The position numbers were made by a program, and so were the translations under genes. The notes below the pieces were generated by a model, which was given only the letters and a program-made list of their open reading frames with translations, searched no databases and had not been told where the DNA came from. From the NCBI GenBank assembly GCA_903824785.1, contig CAIJYD010000050.1:1-50746 (forward strand): DNA of 50,746 nt. Direction: 5' to 3'. This DNA comes from an uncultured Bacteroidota bacterium (lineage in GTDB: Bacteria > Bacteroidota > Bacteroidia > Bacteroidales > VadinHA17). This document shows positions 1 to 8,426 of this stretch, in pieces. The stretch's first letter is position 1. Each line of letters starts with the position of its first letter.

Positions 1-699
1 TGATTATTAGATATATATAATAATATAACCTTTTTAGAGTAAAAAACTAAAATCAATATAATAATCACAGTTCTTACCAAGTAAAACAATAATTTATTTC
101 CGGTTTGGAAGGGGGAAGTGATGAAAAGCCAGATGAAAAAAAAAGGAATGCGCTCAAAGTAGTCTATCAAAATGTAAAAACATTTTACAGACAACTGTAT
201 AATATATTGACACTTAATAAATCATAAATTTATTATACTATTGATTATTAACTATTTACAAGTCTGGCATAGTTTTAGTAATAGGTATATAGAAATAACA
301 AAAAAGTTTAAAACCAGATAAATGCCTATTTCGCTGCAATACAATAACCTCCCCAATTTGGGTTTCTATCCCCCAATAAAAAATCCCTGATTGGGTTTTA
401 CCCCCCCAATAATAAGGTGTCTCCCCAGACGCTTTATTTTCAAACTGTCTGAGCCCCCCAATCGGGGGGCTTGTGGGGTAAAACAAAAAAAAATTGTATT
501 TTTATTACCTGAAAAACTGTCAGTCAACTATTGAATAAAATATTTTGAGATTTTCTCCTTCGGGCTATACAATGTCAGATCAGGGAGCGAGGGAAAAAGG
601 GGTGCTCTGAAACAAAAGGAAAGTAAAAACCAGATAGCCAGAGCAAAACTGTAAAATTTGAATAATAATCATTCTTTTCAGGTTTGACGGAGAAGTATA
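1..699. other. Gene-poor AT-rich stretch upstream of the permease
   Basis: I see no convincing protein gene here. A 76-codon minus-strand frame at 256-486 runs through the C/G-tract repeats, has a low-complexity Pro/Gly/Tyr-rich translation and is judged spurious. The first 350 bases are very AT-rich. Bases 348-484 hold a cluster of C/G-tract hairpins listed separately. The last 40 bases carry the ribosome binding site for the following permease gene. Confidence 0.6.
348..484. repeat. Cluster of C/G-tract inverted and direct repeats
   Basis: Two imperfect direct repeats of about 20 bases (around 357-376 and 391-410) share TTGGGTTT at the left and CCCCCAAT at the right, and each can fold on itself (ATTGGG with CCCAAT). 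A perfect 7-bp stem with a 4-base loop follows at 453-470 (GCCCCCC / GGGGGGC). A longer inverted repeat, GTTTTACCCC at 395-404 against GGGGTAAAAC at 475-484, encloses it. The stems stand out sharply from the AT-rich surroundings. They could be a terminator array for a gene left of the window, a REP-like element or a decayed miniature transposon; the sequence does not decide. Confidence 0.5.
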
Positions 700-3090
700 A
701 TGAGAGAAAACATTAAACTGGCCTTTAGAAATATTTTTAAGCAAAAAACCGGAAGTCTGATTAATATCTACGGTTTTTCGGTTAGTTTAGGTATGTGTCT
801 GGTCCTAATAATGTTCATAAGACAGGAACTCTCTTTTGACAAATTCAATAAAAACTATAATTCTGTTTACCGGTTGCTTAATATTGGAAAGAATGGTATC
901 GTTCCTATTCACCCGGTCAGGTTCAGTGAGGTACTGAAGAGTAACCTGACTGAACTGAAAAACGGAACAATTGTGATAACACGTGGCTCTGATTCCGATT
1001 TCTTCAGGCATGACAGTACCGATTTTATGATTCCGAATGTTGTCTTCACAACTCCATCCTTTTTTGAAATCTTTTCTGTTGAATTTATTAAAGGAGCCAC
1101 CGGGTCAGCTTTAGATTCACATGATAAGATTCTGATCTCTGAAAGTGTTTCGAAAAAGATTTTTGGCAATGAAAACCCTTTGGGGAAAATTCTCAGTTAC
1201 TCCAATAGCTATGAATTTAAAGTTGCCGGAGTGTTTAAAGATCTGCCTGTAACTTCACATCTTCATGCTGAAATATTTGCTCCTGCCAAAGCACAGAAAA
1301 GTTTAAACAGATTTATAATGGAATCCTGGAACTGCCAGTCTGCCCGGTTCTATTATCTGTTACCTGCCGGCACAGATCTTCTTGCGCTTGAGAATAAAAT
1401 TCAGGCTGAATACGAAAAGGTCATCCCGGGTGTATTATCTTTCAATAAATATCACTTACAGCCGTTATCAAAGATACACCTGCACTCCTCTGAAAACTTA
1501 TGGGATAACTCTGACAAAGGAAGTATAAATGAAATCCGTACATTTATGACCATCGCTGCCCTGATCCTTTTTATGGCATGCTTTAATTACATCAACCTCT
1601 CAAACGTCCTGTCAGGGAAAAAGGCTGTTTATACAGGTATTCAAAAGACCATGGGTGCAGGTAATCCATCAATTTTCATGTCATTTTTCATTGAAACATT
1701 AATACTGGATTTAGCAGGCAGTTTTGTTGCAGTTATGATGGTGATTGATTTCCTGCCTGCATTTAACAGTATTATGGGATCGTCCCTCTCCGGAAAAAAC
1801 ATTGACAGTAAAATTATTTTTATATTTACAGGGTTAGTGATTTTCACTCTGCTTTTTACTTCATTGTATCAGTCATGGCGCCTTGCCCGTATCAGTCCTG
1901 TTGAAGTCTTAAACAAAAAAACAAGAAGTTCAGTCTTCTATGCAAAATATTCTTTCACCGGACTTTCCCAGTTTCTTTCAGTATCACAGATAATCATATC
2001 AATGATACTGATTGTCAGTCTGATTACAATAAATAAGCAAACCTCATTTCTTATGAATCATAAACTTGGATTTAACAAATCGAATTTAATATTGTTTAAA
2101 AATCCCTGGAATGGAAACAACACTGATAATTACCGCTTATTAAAGGATGCGATGAACAAATTGCCCGGAGTAAAAGAGGTTGCCACATCGTGGAATTCTC
2201 CGGGCGAAAACATATCAAACTATGGAATAATTGAGCTTGTTGGTGCAGACAAAGAAAACAGAGTCAATTTCGGGCAAATTCCTGTCGATGCGAAATTCCT
2301 TAGTGTGGTGGAGGCTGATTTTCTATGGGGCCGTAATTTCAATCCGTCATTAAGTTCCGATACGAATAAAGTAGTTATTAATAAGTTTGGAATGGACCAG
2401 TTAGCTCTTATAGATCCCGCAGGACGGAAATTAAGGAACTATTTTAATTCGGGAGATGAGACTTATGAGATTATCGGGGTGGTGGATAATATTCAGTATC
2501 AATCATTAAGAGAAAAAGAGAAACCTGTTATCTACTTTCTCTCACCGGAAGGTGAAGGGAATATTATAGTCCGGTTAAACTCCTTAAATAATATGGAGAC
2601 AATTGATAAACTTAAAAAAATATGGGCCGGCATTGAACCCGATTATCCATTTCATTATGAATTTATTGAGAATATTATTCAAACGAACTACAGGAAAGAG
2701 ATCCGTTCACGCTCCCTTCTATCTGTAATGGCATATTTTGCCATAGCAATTTCGATGCTCGGTATTTTTGGGCTGGGGATATTTATGTCTCAGAAAAGAA
2801 CAAAAGAGATCGGAATCAGAAAAGTTAACGGCGCAACTATATGGGAAATAATCGCGATGCTAAATAAGGAATTTGTGAAATGGGTATTAATTGCTTTTGT
2901 CATCGCAACGCCGGGTTCCTGGTTTGTAATGCATAAATGGCTGGAAAATTTTGTCTATAAAACTGAGCTTAGCTGGTGGATTTTTGCCCTGTCTGGTGCA
3001 TTGGTACTCATAATTGCACTTCTGACTGTAAGCTGGAAAAGCTGGCAGGCTGCAACGAGAAATCCTGTAGAAGCATTAAGATATGAGTGA
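700..3090 (+). CDS. ABC transporter permease, FtsX/MacB type
   Basis: This 796-residue inner-membrane protein has the duplicated architecture of Bacteroidota MacB_PCD/FtsX permeases. An N-terminal membrane segment (about 21-41) is followed by a large periplasmic domain, an FtsX membrane block (about 280-400), a second periplasmic domain beginning after a segment near 427-447, and a final FtsX block with segments near 685, 735 and 765. The conserved stretch RTKEIGIRKVNGAT lies at the start of the last block, and the protein ends in the family-typical RNPVEALRYE. The ATG is preceded by a clear GGAGAAG. No ABC ATPase gene is adjacent, so the ATPase partner must be elsewhere. The substrate cannot be told; relatives act in lipoprotein, peptide or drug efflux or in envelope stress. 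Confidence 0.9.
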   Translation: MRENIKLAFRNIFKQKTGSLINIYGFSVSLGMCLVLIMFIRQELSFDKFNKNYNSVYRLLNIGKNGIVPIHPVRFSEVLKSNLTELKNGTIVITRGSDSDFFRHDSTDFMIPNVVFTTPSFFEIFSVEFIKGATGSALDSHDKILISESVSKKIFGNENPLGKILSYSNSYEFKVAGVFKDLPVTSHLHAEIFAPAKAQKSLNRFIMESWNCQSARFYYLLPAGTDLLALENKIQAEYEKVIPGVLSFNKYHLQPLSKIHLHSSENLWDNSDKGSINEIRTFMTIAALILFMACFNYINLSNVLSGKKAVYTGIQKTMGAGNPSIFMSFFIETLILDLAGSFVAVMMVIDFLPAFNSIMGSSLSGKNIDSKIIFIFTGLVIFTLLFTSLYQSWRLARISPVEVLNKKTRSSVFYAKYSFTGLSQFLSVSQIIISMILIVSLITINKQTSFLMNHKLGFNKSNLILFKNPWNGNNTDNYRLLKDAMNKLPGVKEVATSWNSPGENISNYGIIELVGADKENRVNFGQIPVDAKFLSVVEADFLWGRNFNPSLSSDTNKVVINKFGMDQLALIDPAGRKLRNYFNSGDETYEIIGVVDNIQYQSLREKEKPVIYFLSPEGEGNIIVRLNSLNNMETIDKLKKIWAGIEPDYPFHYEFIENIIQTNYRKEIRSRSLLSVMAYFAIAISMLGIFGLGIFMSQKRTKEIGIRKVNGATIWEIIAMLNKEFVKWVLIAFVIATPGSWFVMHKWLENFVYKTELSWWIFALSGALVLIIALLTVSWKSWQAATRNPVEALRYE

Positions 3091-3198
3091 TTATCGTTTC
3101 CGGCATCCGGTTACTCTGAAAACCTGCTTTAAAAAATGGCTTTAAAACAAAAGTCTGCCGTGGAATTTTAGTGTGGATAATATTTTCAAATATTTTTA

Positions 3199-3840
3199 AT
3201 GAAAAGATTTGCTGATTTTCTGAAAGAGGAATTATCGAAAGAGTTGCCCGGGACTGAAGTTCAATGGCAGATGGCGTCATCTGACCGGATGGTAAAGAAC
3301 TTCCCACGAACTCCCGGGGCCGATGCAAGAGTTGCTGCAGTATTGATACTTCTTTATCCAATTAATGGGTTAATACATACAGTATTCATGCAACGTCATG
3401 ATTATGATGGTGTTCACGGAGGCCAGGTCAGTTTTCCCGGAGGGAAGCAAGAGCTATCCGACCGGGATATAATTCACACCGCAATCCGCGAAGCAGAGGA
3501 GGAAACCGGTGCTGATACTTCAAAAATCAGGATAATCGGAAAACTTACTCCATTGTTTATTCCGGTAAGTAATATGATCGTTACTCCTGTTGTCGGCATA
3601 ATGGATGAGAAACCGGTTTTTAATCACCGGCCCGAAGAGGTAGCATTCCTCTTTGAGAGTGAAATTAAAAAGCTGATGGATCCTTCGATTTCCAAAACCA
3701 AAGCCTTTGAAATTCAAGGAGAGATGACAAACATAAAGTATTTCGACAATGAAGGAATTGTGATATGGGGCGCAACGGCAATGATCCTTCATGAATTGCT
3801 CACCATAATCAGAAGGGGCGAGGCTTTTCTTCCGGAATAA
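3199..3840 (+). CDS. NUDIX hydrolase, CoA pyrophosphatase-like (NudL type)
   Basis: This 213-residue protein carries the extended NUDIX signature of CoA pyrophosphatases: SFPGGKQE, then a TAIREAEEETGAD helix with the metal-binding REAxEExG glutamates (about residues 75-104). The GGK..E..D spacing and the TA-REAEEE run are typical of COG0494 CoA/acyl-CoA pyrophosphatases, which cleave CoA to phosphopantetheine and 3',5'-ADP. Substrate assignment is by family only. No Shine-Dalgarno is obvious before the ATG. The 3' end overlaps the convergent lytic transglycosylase gene by 32 bases. Confidence 0.85.
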   Translation: MKRFADFLKEELSKELPGTEVQWQMASSDRMVKNFPRTPGADARVAAVLILLYPINGLIHTVFMQRHDYDGVHGGQVSFPGGKQELSDRDIIHTAIREAEEETGADTSKIRIIGKLTPLFIPVSNMIVTPVVGIMDEKPVFNHRPEEVAFLFESEIKKLMDPSISKTKAFEIQGEMTNIKYFDNEGIVIWGATAMILHELLTIIRRGEAFLPE

Positions 3841-4654
3841 TGGCTTTATAATGTTCAAATCTGTCAAGCACCTGACTGACAAATTTTACTGACTCCGTTC
3901 CTTTGAAATATCCGTTCTTTACAACAATATCATTGTAATACTTAGGATCGTACTTTTTCAATAACCAGAAAGAAACATTCCCATTCCAGATAAGAGGATC
4001 CATACCATTTTTTTCAGCAAGCTTCATAGCATCCAGAACGTGCCCCGGACCTGCATTATACGAAGCAAGAATAAAATTCAGCCTCTCCTTTTCGTCAGAA
4101 ATTTTCGGATCGAAGATTGAATGGAGCCAGTTAATATACATAGCTCCTGCCTTAATATTATTTTCCGGGGAGGATGTTATATCAATACCAAAGTTCTTTC
4201 CTGTTCCCGGCATAATCTGCATCAACCCGTAAGCGCCTGCATATGAGGTGACATCCGGATCAAAATGCGATTCCTGACAGATAAGGGAAGCTAGCAACCG
4301 CCAGTCCCAGTGAATGCTGTCACTATACTCTTTTATCATATCGTCATATTTCGATACTCTCCCTGCAGTAAAAGAATTGATATCGCGCCTTGTAGAAATC
4401 TTATAATCTACTCCGGTATAATCCGAGAAAGATTTGAGAAGCTCATAATGGAAGCCCATTGGCTCACCTTTGCAGATGAAATAATTCTTTGAATTAATAT
4501 CAGTTACAGCTATAATGGTTCCTCTTTTTCTTAAAGAATCGAGGCCAGAAGAAACAGATTTATTATAAGTTATTTCAGATCCGTTGTGATATTCAGAACA
4601 TGAAATAAGTACTGTCGCCAGTAACATGTAAACAAAAATCAGCTTTTTTATCAA
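3809..4654 (-). CDS. MltF-like membrane-bound lytic transglycosylase with shortened substrate-binding domain
   Basis: This 281-residue lipoprotein (lipobox LISC, Cys19) probably cleaves peptidoglycan glycan strands in the periplasm. The C-terminal half is a complete SLT goose-type domain: catalytic Glu128 in CQESH, YAGAYGLMQIMPG, and NAGPGH. Family members (MltF) have a bacterial extracellular solute-binding (SBP_bac_3) domain of about 200 residues before SLT. Here only its first strand-helix part remains (about 40-87: RGTIIAVTDINSKNYFI, GEPMGFHYELLKSF). It jumps at about residue 87/88 (near base 4393) to TRRDINSFTAGRVSKYDD, the linker that normally follows the whole domain. The reading frame stays open, so this looks like an in-frame internal deletion. 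The enzyme may be active but should have lost ligand regulation. It overlaps the NUDIX gene convergently. Confidence 0.85.
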   Translation of the reverse strand: MIKKLIFVYMLLATVLISCSEYHNGSEITYNKSVSSGLDSLRKRGTIIAVTDINSKNYFICKGEPMGFHYELLKSFSDYTGVDYKISTRRDINSFTAGRVSKYDDMIKEYSDSIHWDWRLLASLICQESHFDPDVTSYAGAYGLMQIMPGTGKNFGIDITSSPENNIKAGAMYINWLHSIFDPKISDEKERLNFILASYNAGPGHVLDAMKLAEKNGMDPLIWNGNVSFWLLKKYDPKYYNDIVVKNGYFKGTESVKFVSQVLDRFEHYKAIIPEEKPRPF

Positions 4655-4677
4655 AGGTCTTGTTTTGGTTCAACACT

Positions 4678-4691
4678 CCATTTTAAAATGG
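4678..4691. promoter_or_regulatory. 14-bp perfect palindrome between porin and mltF-like genes
   Basis: CCATTTTAAAATGG is self-complementary and lies 24 bases upstream of the mltF-like start and 22 bases past the porin stop. Flanking CAC and GTG extend it imperfectly. It could be an operator for the downstream gene or a weak terminator stem for the porin gene. It is not followed by a clean U-run on the minus strand, which argues mildly for an operator. Confidence 0.25.
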
Positions 4692-4713
4692 GTGCAAAGA
4701 TACCACTATTTTT

Positions 4714-6639
4714 TTAATCGTAAAATGTCCAGGCTAGACCATAGCGGAACATCCTGATATTCATAGGATAATAAGGGATCATTTCAAAATTATAACCCAT
4801 ATAACCTGCATTCAGGTGATCGAACATAAGAAAGACTCTTGTTCTTTTCACCTTAAAATTCAGAAATACATTAATAAACGGATAGTTTCCTGCAGTTGAA
4901 TGCTCCTGCCTGAAAAACCTTCCAGTTGATGGCATATAGGAATATGGGTGATAAGCAGTGTTATAGGTTACATCAACTCCCAGCTGTGTGTTAAGGTTTC
5001 CTCCTGTTTGCTTAAATTGGAAGAAATGTTCAAAGTAACCTGCCGAACGAACAGTTGCCAGAGGGAGATCGAGAATATCTGCATTGCTGCTCTTTTGAAT
5101 TAATAGGTCATTGGCAAGATGAAATTTCCAAAGTCTGAATTCTTTCCGGAGAGTAAGGGCAGCAACTGACACCCCCCCGGAATACTGAGCCGGACGGGCC
5201 AATGTGTCAAAATCTGTATAATTATCAATAATTGCGTAGTTGAATTTTATTTCTGCCTTCCTTGCCGGATAGCTGAATGCTGAACCAATATCAACCCTTA
5301 ACTCTTTATTAAAATCATTATGCCATTCAAAATGGTTACTACCCCATTGTCCGAACCAGAAGGATGGCGTCCTGTTTGTCATACTGCCTGTAAGAAGCAG
5401 GGCAGCCCTTCCTTTTTTCCAATCGAACGATTTGGAGATCTCGCCATTAAGATTAAAATCGCCGGCTCTGTATCCGCTCAGAAATAGCTCTCCTGTTGCC
5501 AGCCATCGGAATTTGTCCCCTATGCTGTTATAAATACGCCCGACTAAAACATTATTACTGTTATTCCATAAAGCAGTATCTGAGACTGTCAGAGTATGCG
5601 TAGGGATAATCTGGCTATATCTGAACAGTTCATTCCGCAAACCGACTCCACCACCGAGCCTGAATTTTCCCGATTCATCTGTTGCAAAATCAAATCTGAC
5701 GGTGTTCTTCAAACTACGCGAATAGAGCGAGTCAAATGTTACAGATTTGCTGATATAAACTGAATCATAAAATCCCGATCCTGGGGATGCATCAGAGTAG
5801 ACCCTCCTGTTATTTTCAAGAGTTAAAATGTGCGAAAATGTACCGCTTAATCCAAAGAACCCCGATTTTTTTTTCGGTACACTGTCTGATTGAACCACCC
5901 CTTTTGTACTGAAAGAATAACGTTGCACAAGAAGCAGATTCCGGTTTTTAAGAAGACTGCTTGCCTTGTCGAGTCCCCCAAGGTTAACCGGAACATCACG
6001 GGTTTTCTCCAGATCAAGCTTACTTCTGTCAGTTATCCCTCCGTTCTCAAATGATATCAGGTTATTTACTCCGGCTGAGAAATACATTTTATACTTCACT
6101 CCTGTGTATGAAGAATAAAATGCAGCATTCTTATTTTCAGCTCTTTGGTAGTTATACTGCCCTAAACTGAAAATAATGTCGTAAACAACTCCAAAGTTAA
6201 GGAACCTGTTTACATTCTGGGAATGCCTGATCCTGAACGTCTGTTCGGAAGTCACCTTTGGCCCGGAAAAGCTCCAGTCAAGTTCTGTAAAAGGAACCTG
6301 AGTATTCATGAATATTGCTTTTTCAGGAGTATACATGAAAGGGTAATAGGAGCTATAAAGAAATTTGTCAGGGTCGGTAATACGGTCAAAGAAATTAATC
6401 TGGTAGAAGGGTAAGCCATAATTTCCCATCGTTGCATTAAATGATGAGTATTTGTCGGCCAGGCGATAGCGGTTAAAGAGTGAAAAGAGAGTATCAACCG
6501 GATTTATTACCTCTTCGGAGAAATCAGATGAGAGATGCCATTCCCTTAAAACTCTTGGTTTTTTTAAAGAATCCTGTTTCTGGGCATATAACCCTGAAGA
6601 AAAGGCAATGAGAAGTACTATTAAAATCTGTTTGATCAT
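4714..6639 (-). CDS. Putative outer-membrane porin (Porin_10 family)
   Basis: The 641-residue product has a signal peptide (MIKQILIVLLIAFSSGLYAQ) and then a sequence of alternating aromatic and polar residues consistent with a large beta-barrel, ending in an aromatic-rich last strand (FRYGLAWTFYD). The N-terminal block with PVDTLFSLFNRYRLADK and NYGLPFYQINFFDR is characteristic of the Bacteroidota putative porin family (Porin_10, PF14121). The function is inferred as outer-membrane channel; no substrate is known from sequence. It is separated from the mltF-like gene by 59 bases that contain a 14-bp palindrome, and from ftsZ by 246 bases in which I see no gene. Confidence 0.8.
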   Translation of the reverse strand: MIKQILIVLLIAFSSGLYAQKQDSLKKPRVLREWHLSSDFSEEVINPVDTLFSLFNRYRLADKYSSFNATMGNYGLPFYQINFFDRITDPDKFLYSSYYPFMYTPEKAIFMNTQVPFTELDWSFSGPKVTSEQTFRIRHSQNVNRFLNFGVVYDIIFSLGQYNYQRAENKNAAFYSSYTGVKYKMYFSAGVNNLISFENGGITDRSKLDLEKTRDVPVNLGGLDKASSLLKNRNLLLVQRYSFSTKGVVQSDSVPKKKSGFFGLSGTFSHILTLENNRRVYSDASPGSGFYDSVYISKSVTFDSLYSRSLKNTVRFDFATDESGKFRLGGGVGLRNELFRYSQIIPTHTLTVSDTALWNNSNNVLVGRIYNSIGDKFRWLATGELFLSGYRAGDFNLNGEISKSFDWKKGRAALLLTGSMTNRTPSFWFGQWGSNHFEWHNDFNKELRVDIGSAFSYPARKAEIKFNYAIIDNYTDFDTLARPAQYSGGVSVAALTLRKEFRLWKFHLANDLLIQKSSNADILDLPLATVRSAGYFEHFFQFKQTGGNLNTQLGVDVTYNTAYHPYSYMPSTGRFFRQEHSTAGNYPFINVFLNFKVKRTRVFLMFDHLNAGYMGYNFEMIPYYPMNIRMFRYGLAWTFYD

Positions 6640-6856
6640 TCACCGCAAATATAGAAAATATGGCAGGGGGTTGCCCTATTTATACTGTAAAAATTAACCA
6701 AACAATCTGCGAAGCATTACCTGTAGATAATATTATACTGATATACAGTTACTTAACTTTACTTGTCTGAAGAAAAAATTGCCGTCAGATTTGCCCGGAT
6801 TCCTTTGTCAGGTCATTATCCTCATTTCAGATACGATACATACTCACGCAGAGATG

Positions 6857-6883
6857 TGCGGTTTTTGTATATTTACAACCGCA
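6857..6883 (-). terminator. Hairpin directly after the ftsZ stop codon
   Basis: Outer arms TGCGGT and ACCGCA with inner arms TGTA and TACA around a TATT loop form a bulged stem two bases beyond the last ftsZ codon. There is no U-run behind it on the minus strand, so it may be an mRNA-end or stability structure rather than a classical intrinsic terminator. It is the only obvious structure closing the 15-kb division cluster. Confidence 0.35.
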
Positions 6884-6885
6884 GA

Positions 6886-8370
6886 TTAGTCAACATTATC
6901 ATTCAGGTAAGCGTTATTCTCTCTAAGGACGGGTTCGTTATTTTCCCCTGAGGTAAGAGTGAATTTGGATAGTTTACTTTCAGATGCACCTTCAGTGACC
7001 CCAAGTGACATGTTTCTTCTTACATAGGCAGGAACATCTTCAAATGTATCGATATTCTCTTTCATGGTTTTATTTGAGAGACCCTCTTTTTTCAGCAGAT
7101 TCTGCATATGCTTTACTTTCCTTAAAGTAGTTTCAGGTTTCTCCTGGCCTCCCTCACGGTCTCCTGACCTTCTGTTTCTGATTTCGTTCATCTCTTCATT
7201 ATGTTCCAGGCTAAAGTCAATGGTTCCCTGGGATTCCTCCTCTAAATCAGTGATAAGGCTCTTCCGTCCCTTTTCATGAACAGTGAAAACATCATTTCCT
7301 GTCTGAGGAATAATACGGGAAGGAATTACATTGGAATTTGTCATCAATTCAACTCTGCTTGGGATTTTAGGTTTTTCAGGCTGAAAAAGACTGTTGGATT
7401 TGAATCCTGTTGCAATAACTGTTACGCTTATTTCATCCTTAAGGTTTTCATCTTTCGATAACCCCCTTATAATGAGAGCATCATCTGATGCTGCTTCGTA
7501 CATATAATCAGTTATTTCTCCCAGTTCATCCATTGTAATTTCGTGCTCACCTATTCCGGAAGAAATATTTATAAGAATACTGTTAGCTCCTGTAACATCA
7601 TTGGAATTCAGCAATGGAGAAGATAAAGCATCCTCAATTGCTTTGATTGCCCTGTTTTCTCCTGATGCCTTTCCCATACCCATAATAGACACTCCCGAGT
7701 TTTTCATAACTGTTTCGACATCGGCAAAATCGACATTTATATATCCGGTAACAGTAATTATCTCGGCAATCCCTTTAACGGCAGTTGTGAGAATATCATC
7801 TGCTTTGGCAAAGGCAGTTGAAACAGGTTGATTACCATATATCTCCCTGAGTTTTTCATTATTGATGACCAGCAAAGCATCAACATGGTCTTTAAGTTCA
7901 GTTACACCTTCAATAGCCTGCCTGATCCTCACCTTTCCCTCCGATTTGAAAGGTATTGTAACAACAGCAATTGTAAGAAGGCCGGCATCTTTGCAGGCTT
8001 TTGCTATAACCGGAGTAGCACCTGTACCTGTGCCACCTCCCATACCAGTAGTTATAAAAACCATTTTGGTATTTCCGGATAATGCCTCCATTACATTATC
8101 GATATTTTCTATTGCGGCCTGCCGGCCGATCTCAGGTTTGCTTCCGGCACCCCTGCCTTCGGTAAGTGATTCCCCGATCTGGACTTTAATCGGCACCTGG
8201 CTTTTTGTCAGAGCCTGATGGTCGGTATTGCAAACCACAAAATTCACATCTCTGATACCCTTTTCAAACATATGGTTGACAGCATTATTGCCACCACCTC
8301 CAATTCCCAGAACTTTAATAATCGACGATCTCTCCAAAGGCAGATCAAAATTCATTATATCGTCAGACAT
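6886..8370 (-). CDS. ftsZ: Cell division protein FtsZ
   Basis: FtsZ is the tubulin-like GTPase that forms the cytokinetic ring. The GTP-binding signature GGGTGTG lies at about residues 111-117, and the catalytic T7 loop NVDFAD is present. After a long linker rich in charged residues comes the conserved peptide DVPAYVRRN, followed by a roughly 40-residue tail ending in NAYLNDNVD, a tail I recall as common in this phylum. The frame is open upstream to an ATG at 8430 that overlaps the ftsA stop (ATGA). I choose the internal ATG at 8370 because MSDDIMNFDLP aligns with the usual Bacteroidota N-terminus, giving 494 residues. The alternative would add 20 residues and be coupled to ftsA. It is the last gene of the dcw cluster. 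Confidence 0.97.
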   Translation of the reverse strand: MSDDIMNFDLPLERSSIIKVLGIGGGGNNAVNHMFEKGIRDVNFVVCNTDHQALTKSQVPIKVQIGESLTEGRGAGSKPEIGRQAAIENIDNVMEALSGNTKMVFITTGMGGGTGTGATPVIAKACKDAGLLTIAVVTIPFKSEGKVRIRQAIEGVTELKDHVDALLVINNEKLREIYGNQPVSTAFAKADDILTTAVKGIAEIITVTGYINVDFADVETVMKNSGVSIMGMGKASGENRAIKAIEDALSSPLLNSNDVTGANSILINISSGIGEHEITMDELGEITDYMYEAASDDALIIRGLSKDENLKDEISVTVIATGFKSNSLFQPEKPKIPSRVELMTNSNVIPSRIIPQTGNDVFTVHEKGRKSLITDLEEESQGTIDFSLEHNEEMNEIRNRRSGDREGGQEKPETTLRKVKHMQNLLKKEGLSNKTMKENIDTFEDVPAYVRRNMSLGVTEGASESKLSKFTLTSGENNEPVLRENNAYLNDNVD

Positions 8371-8426
8371 AGTATTCTTATTTAATTGATTTTTAACAGC
8401 ATAAATTTTAGCGCAAAATGAATTTT

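Noticed and set aside
256-486. 76-codon minus-strand frame
   Set aside because: It reads through the C/G-tract repeats, has a low-complexity translation and no family resemblance.
6763-6951. 62-codon plus-strand frame overlapping the ftsZ 3' end
   Set aside because: It overlaps the ftsZ tail antisense and spans the hairpin; no recognisable protein features.
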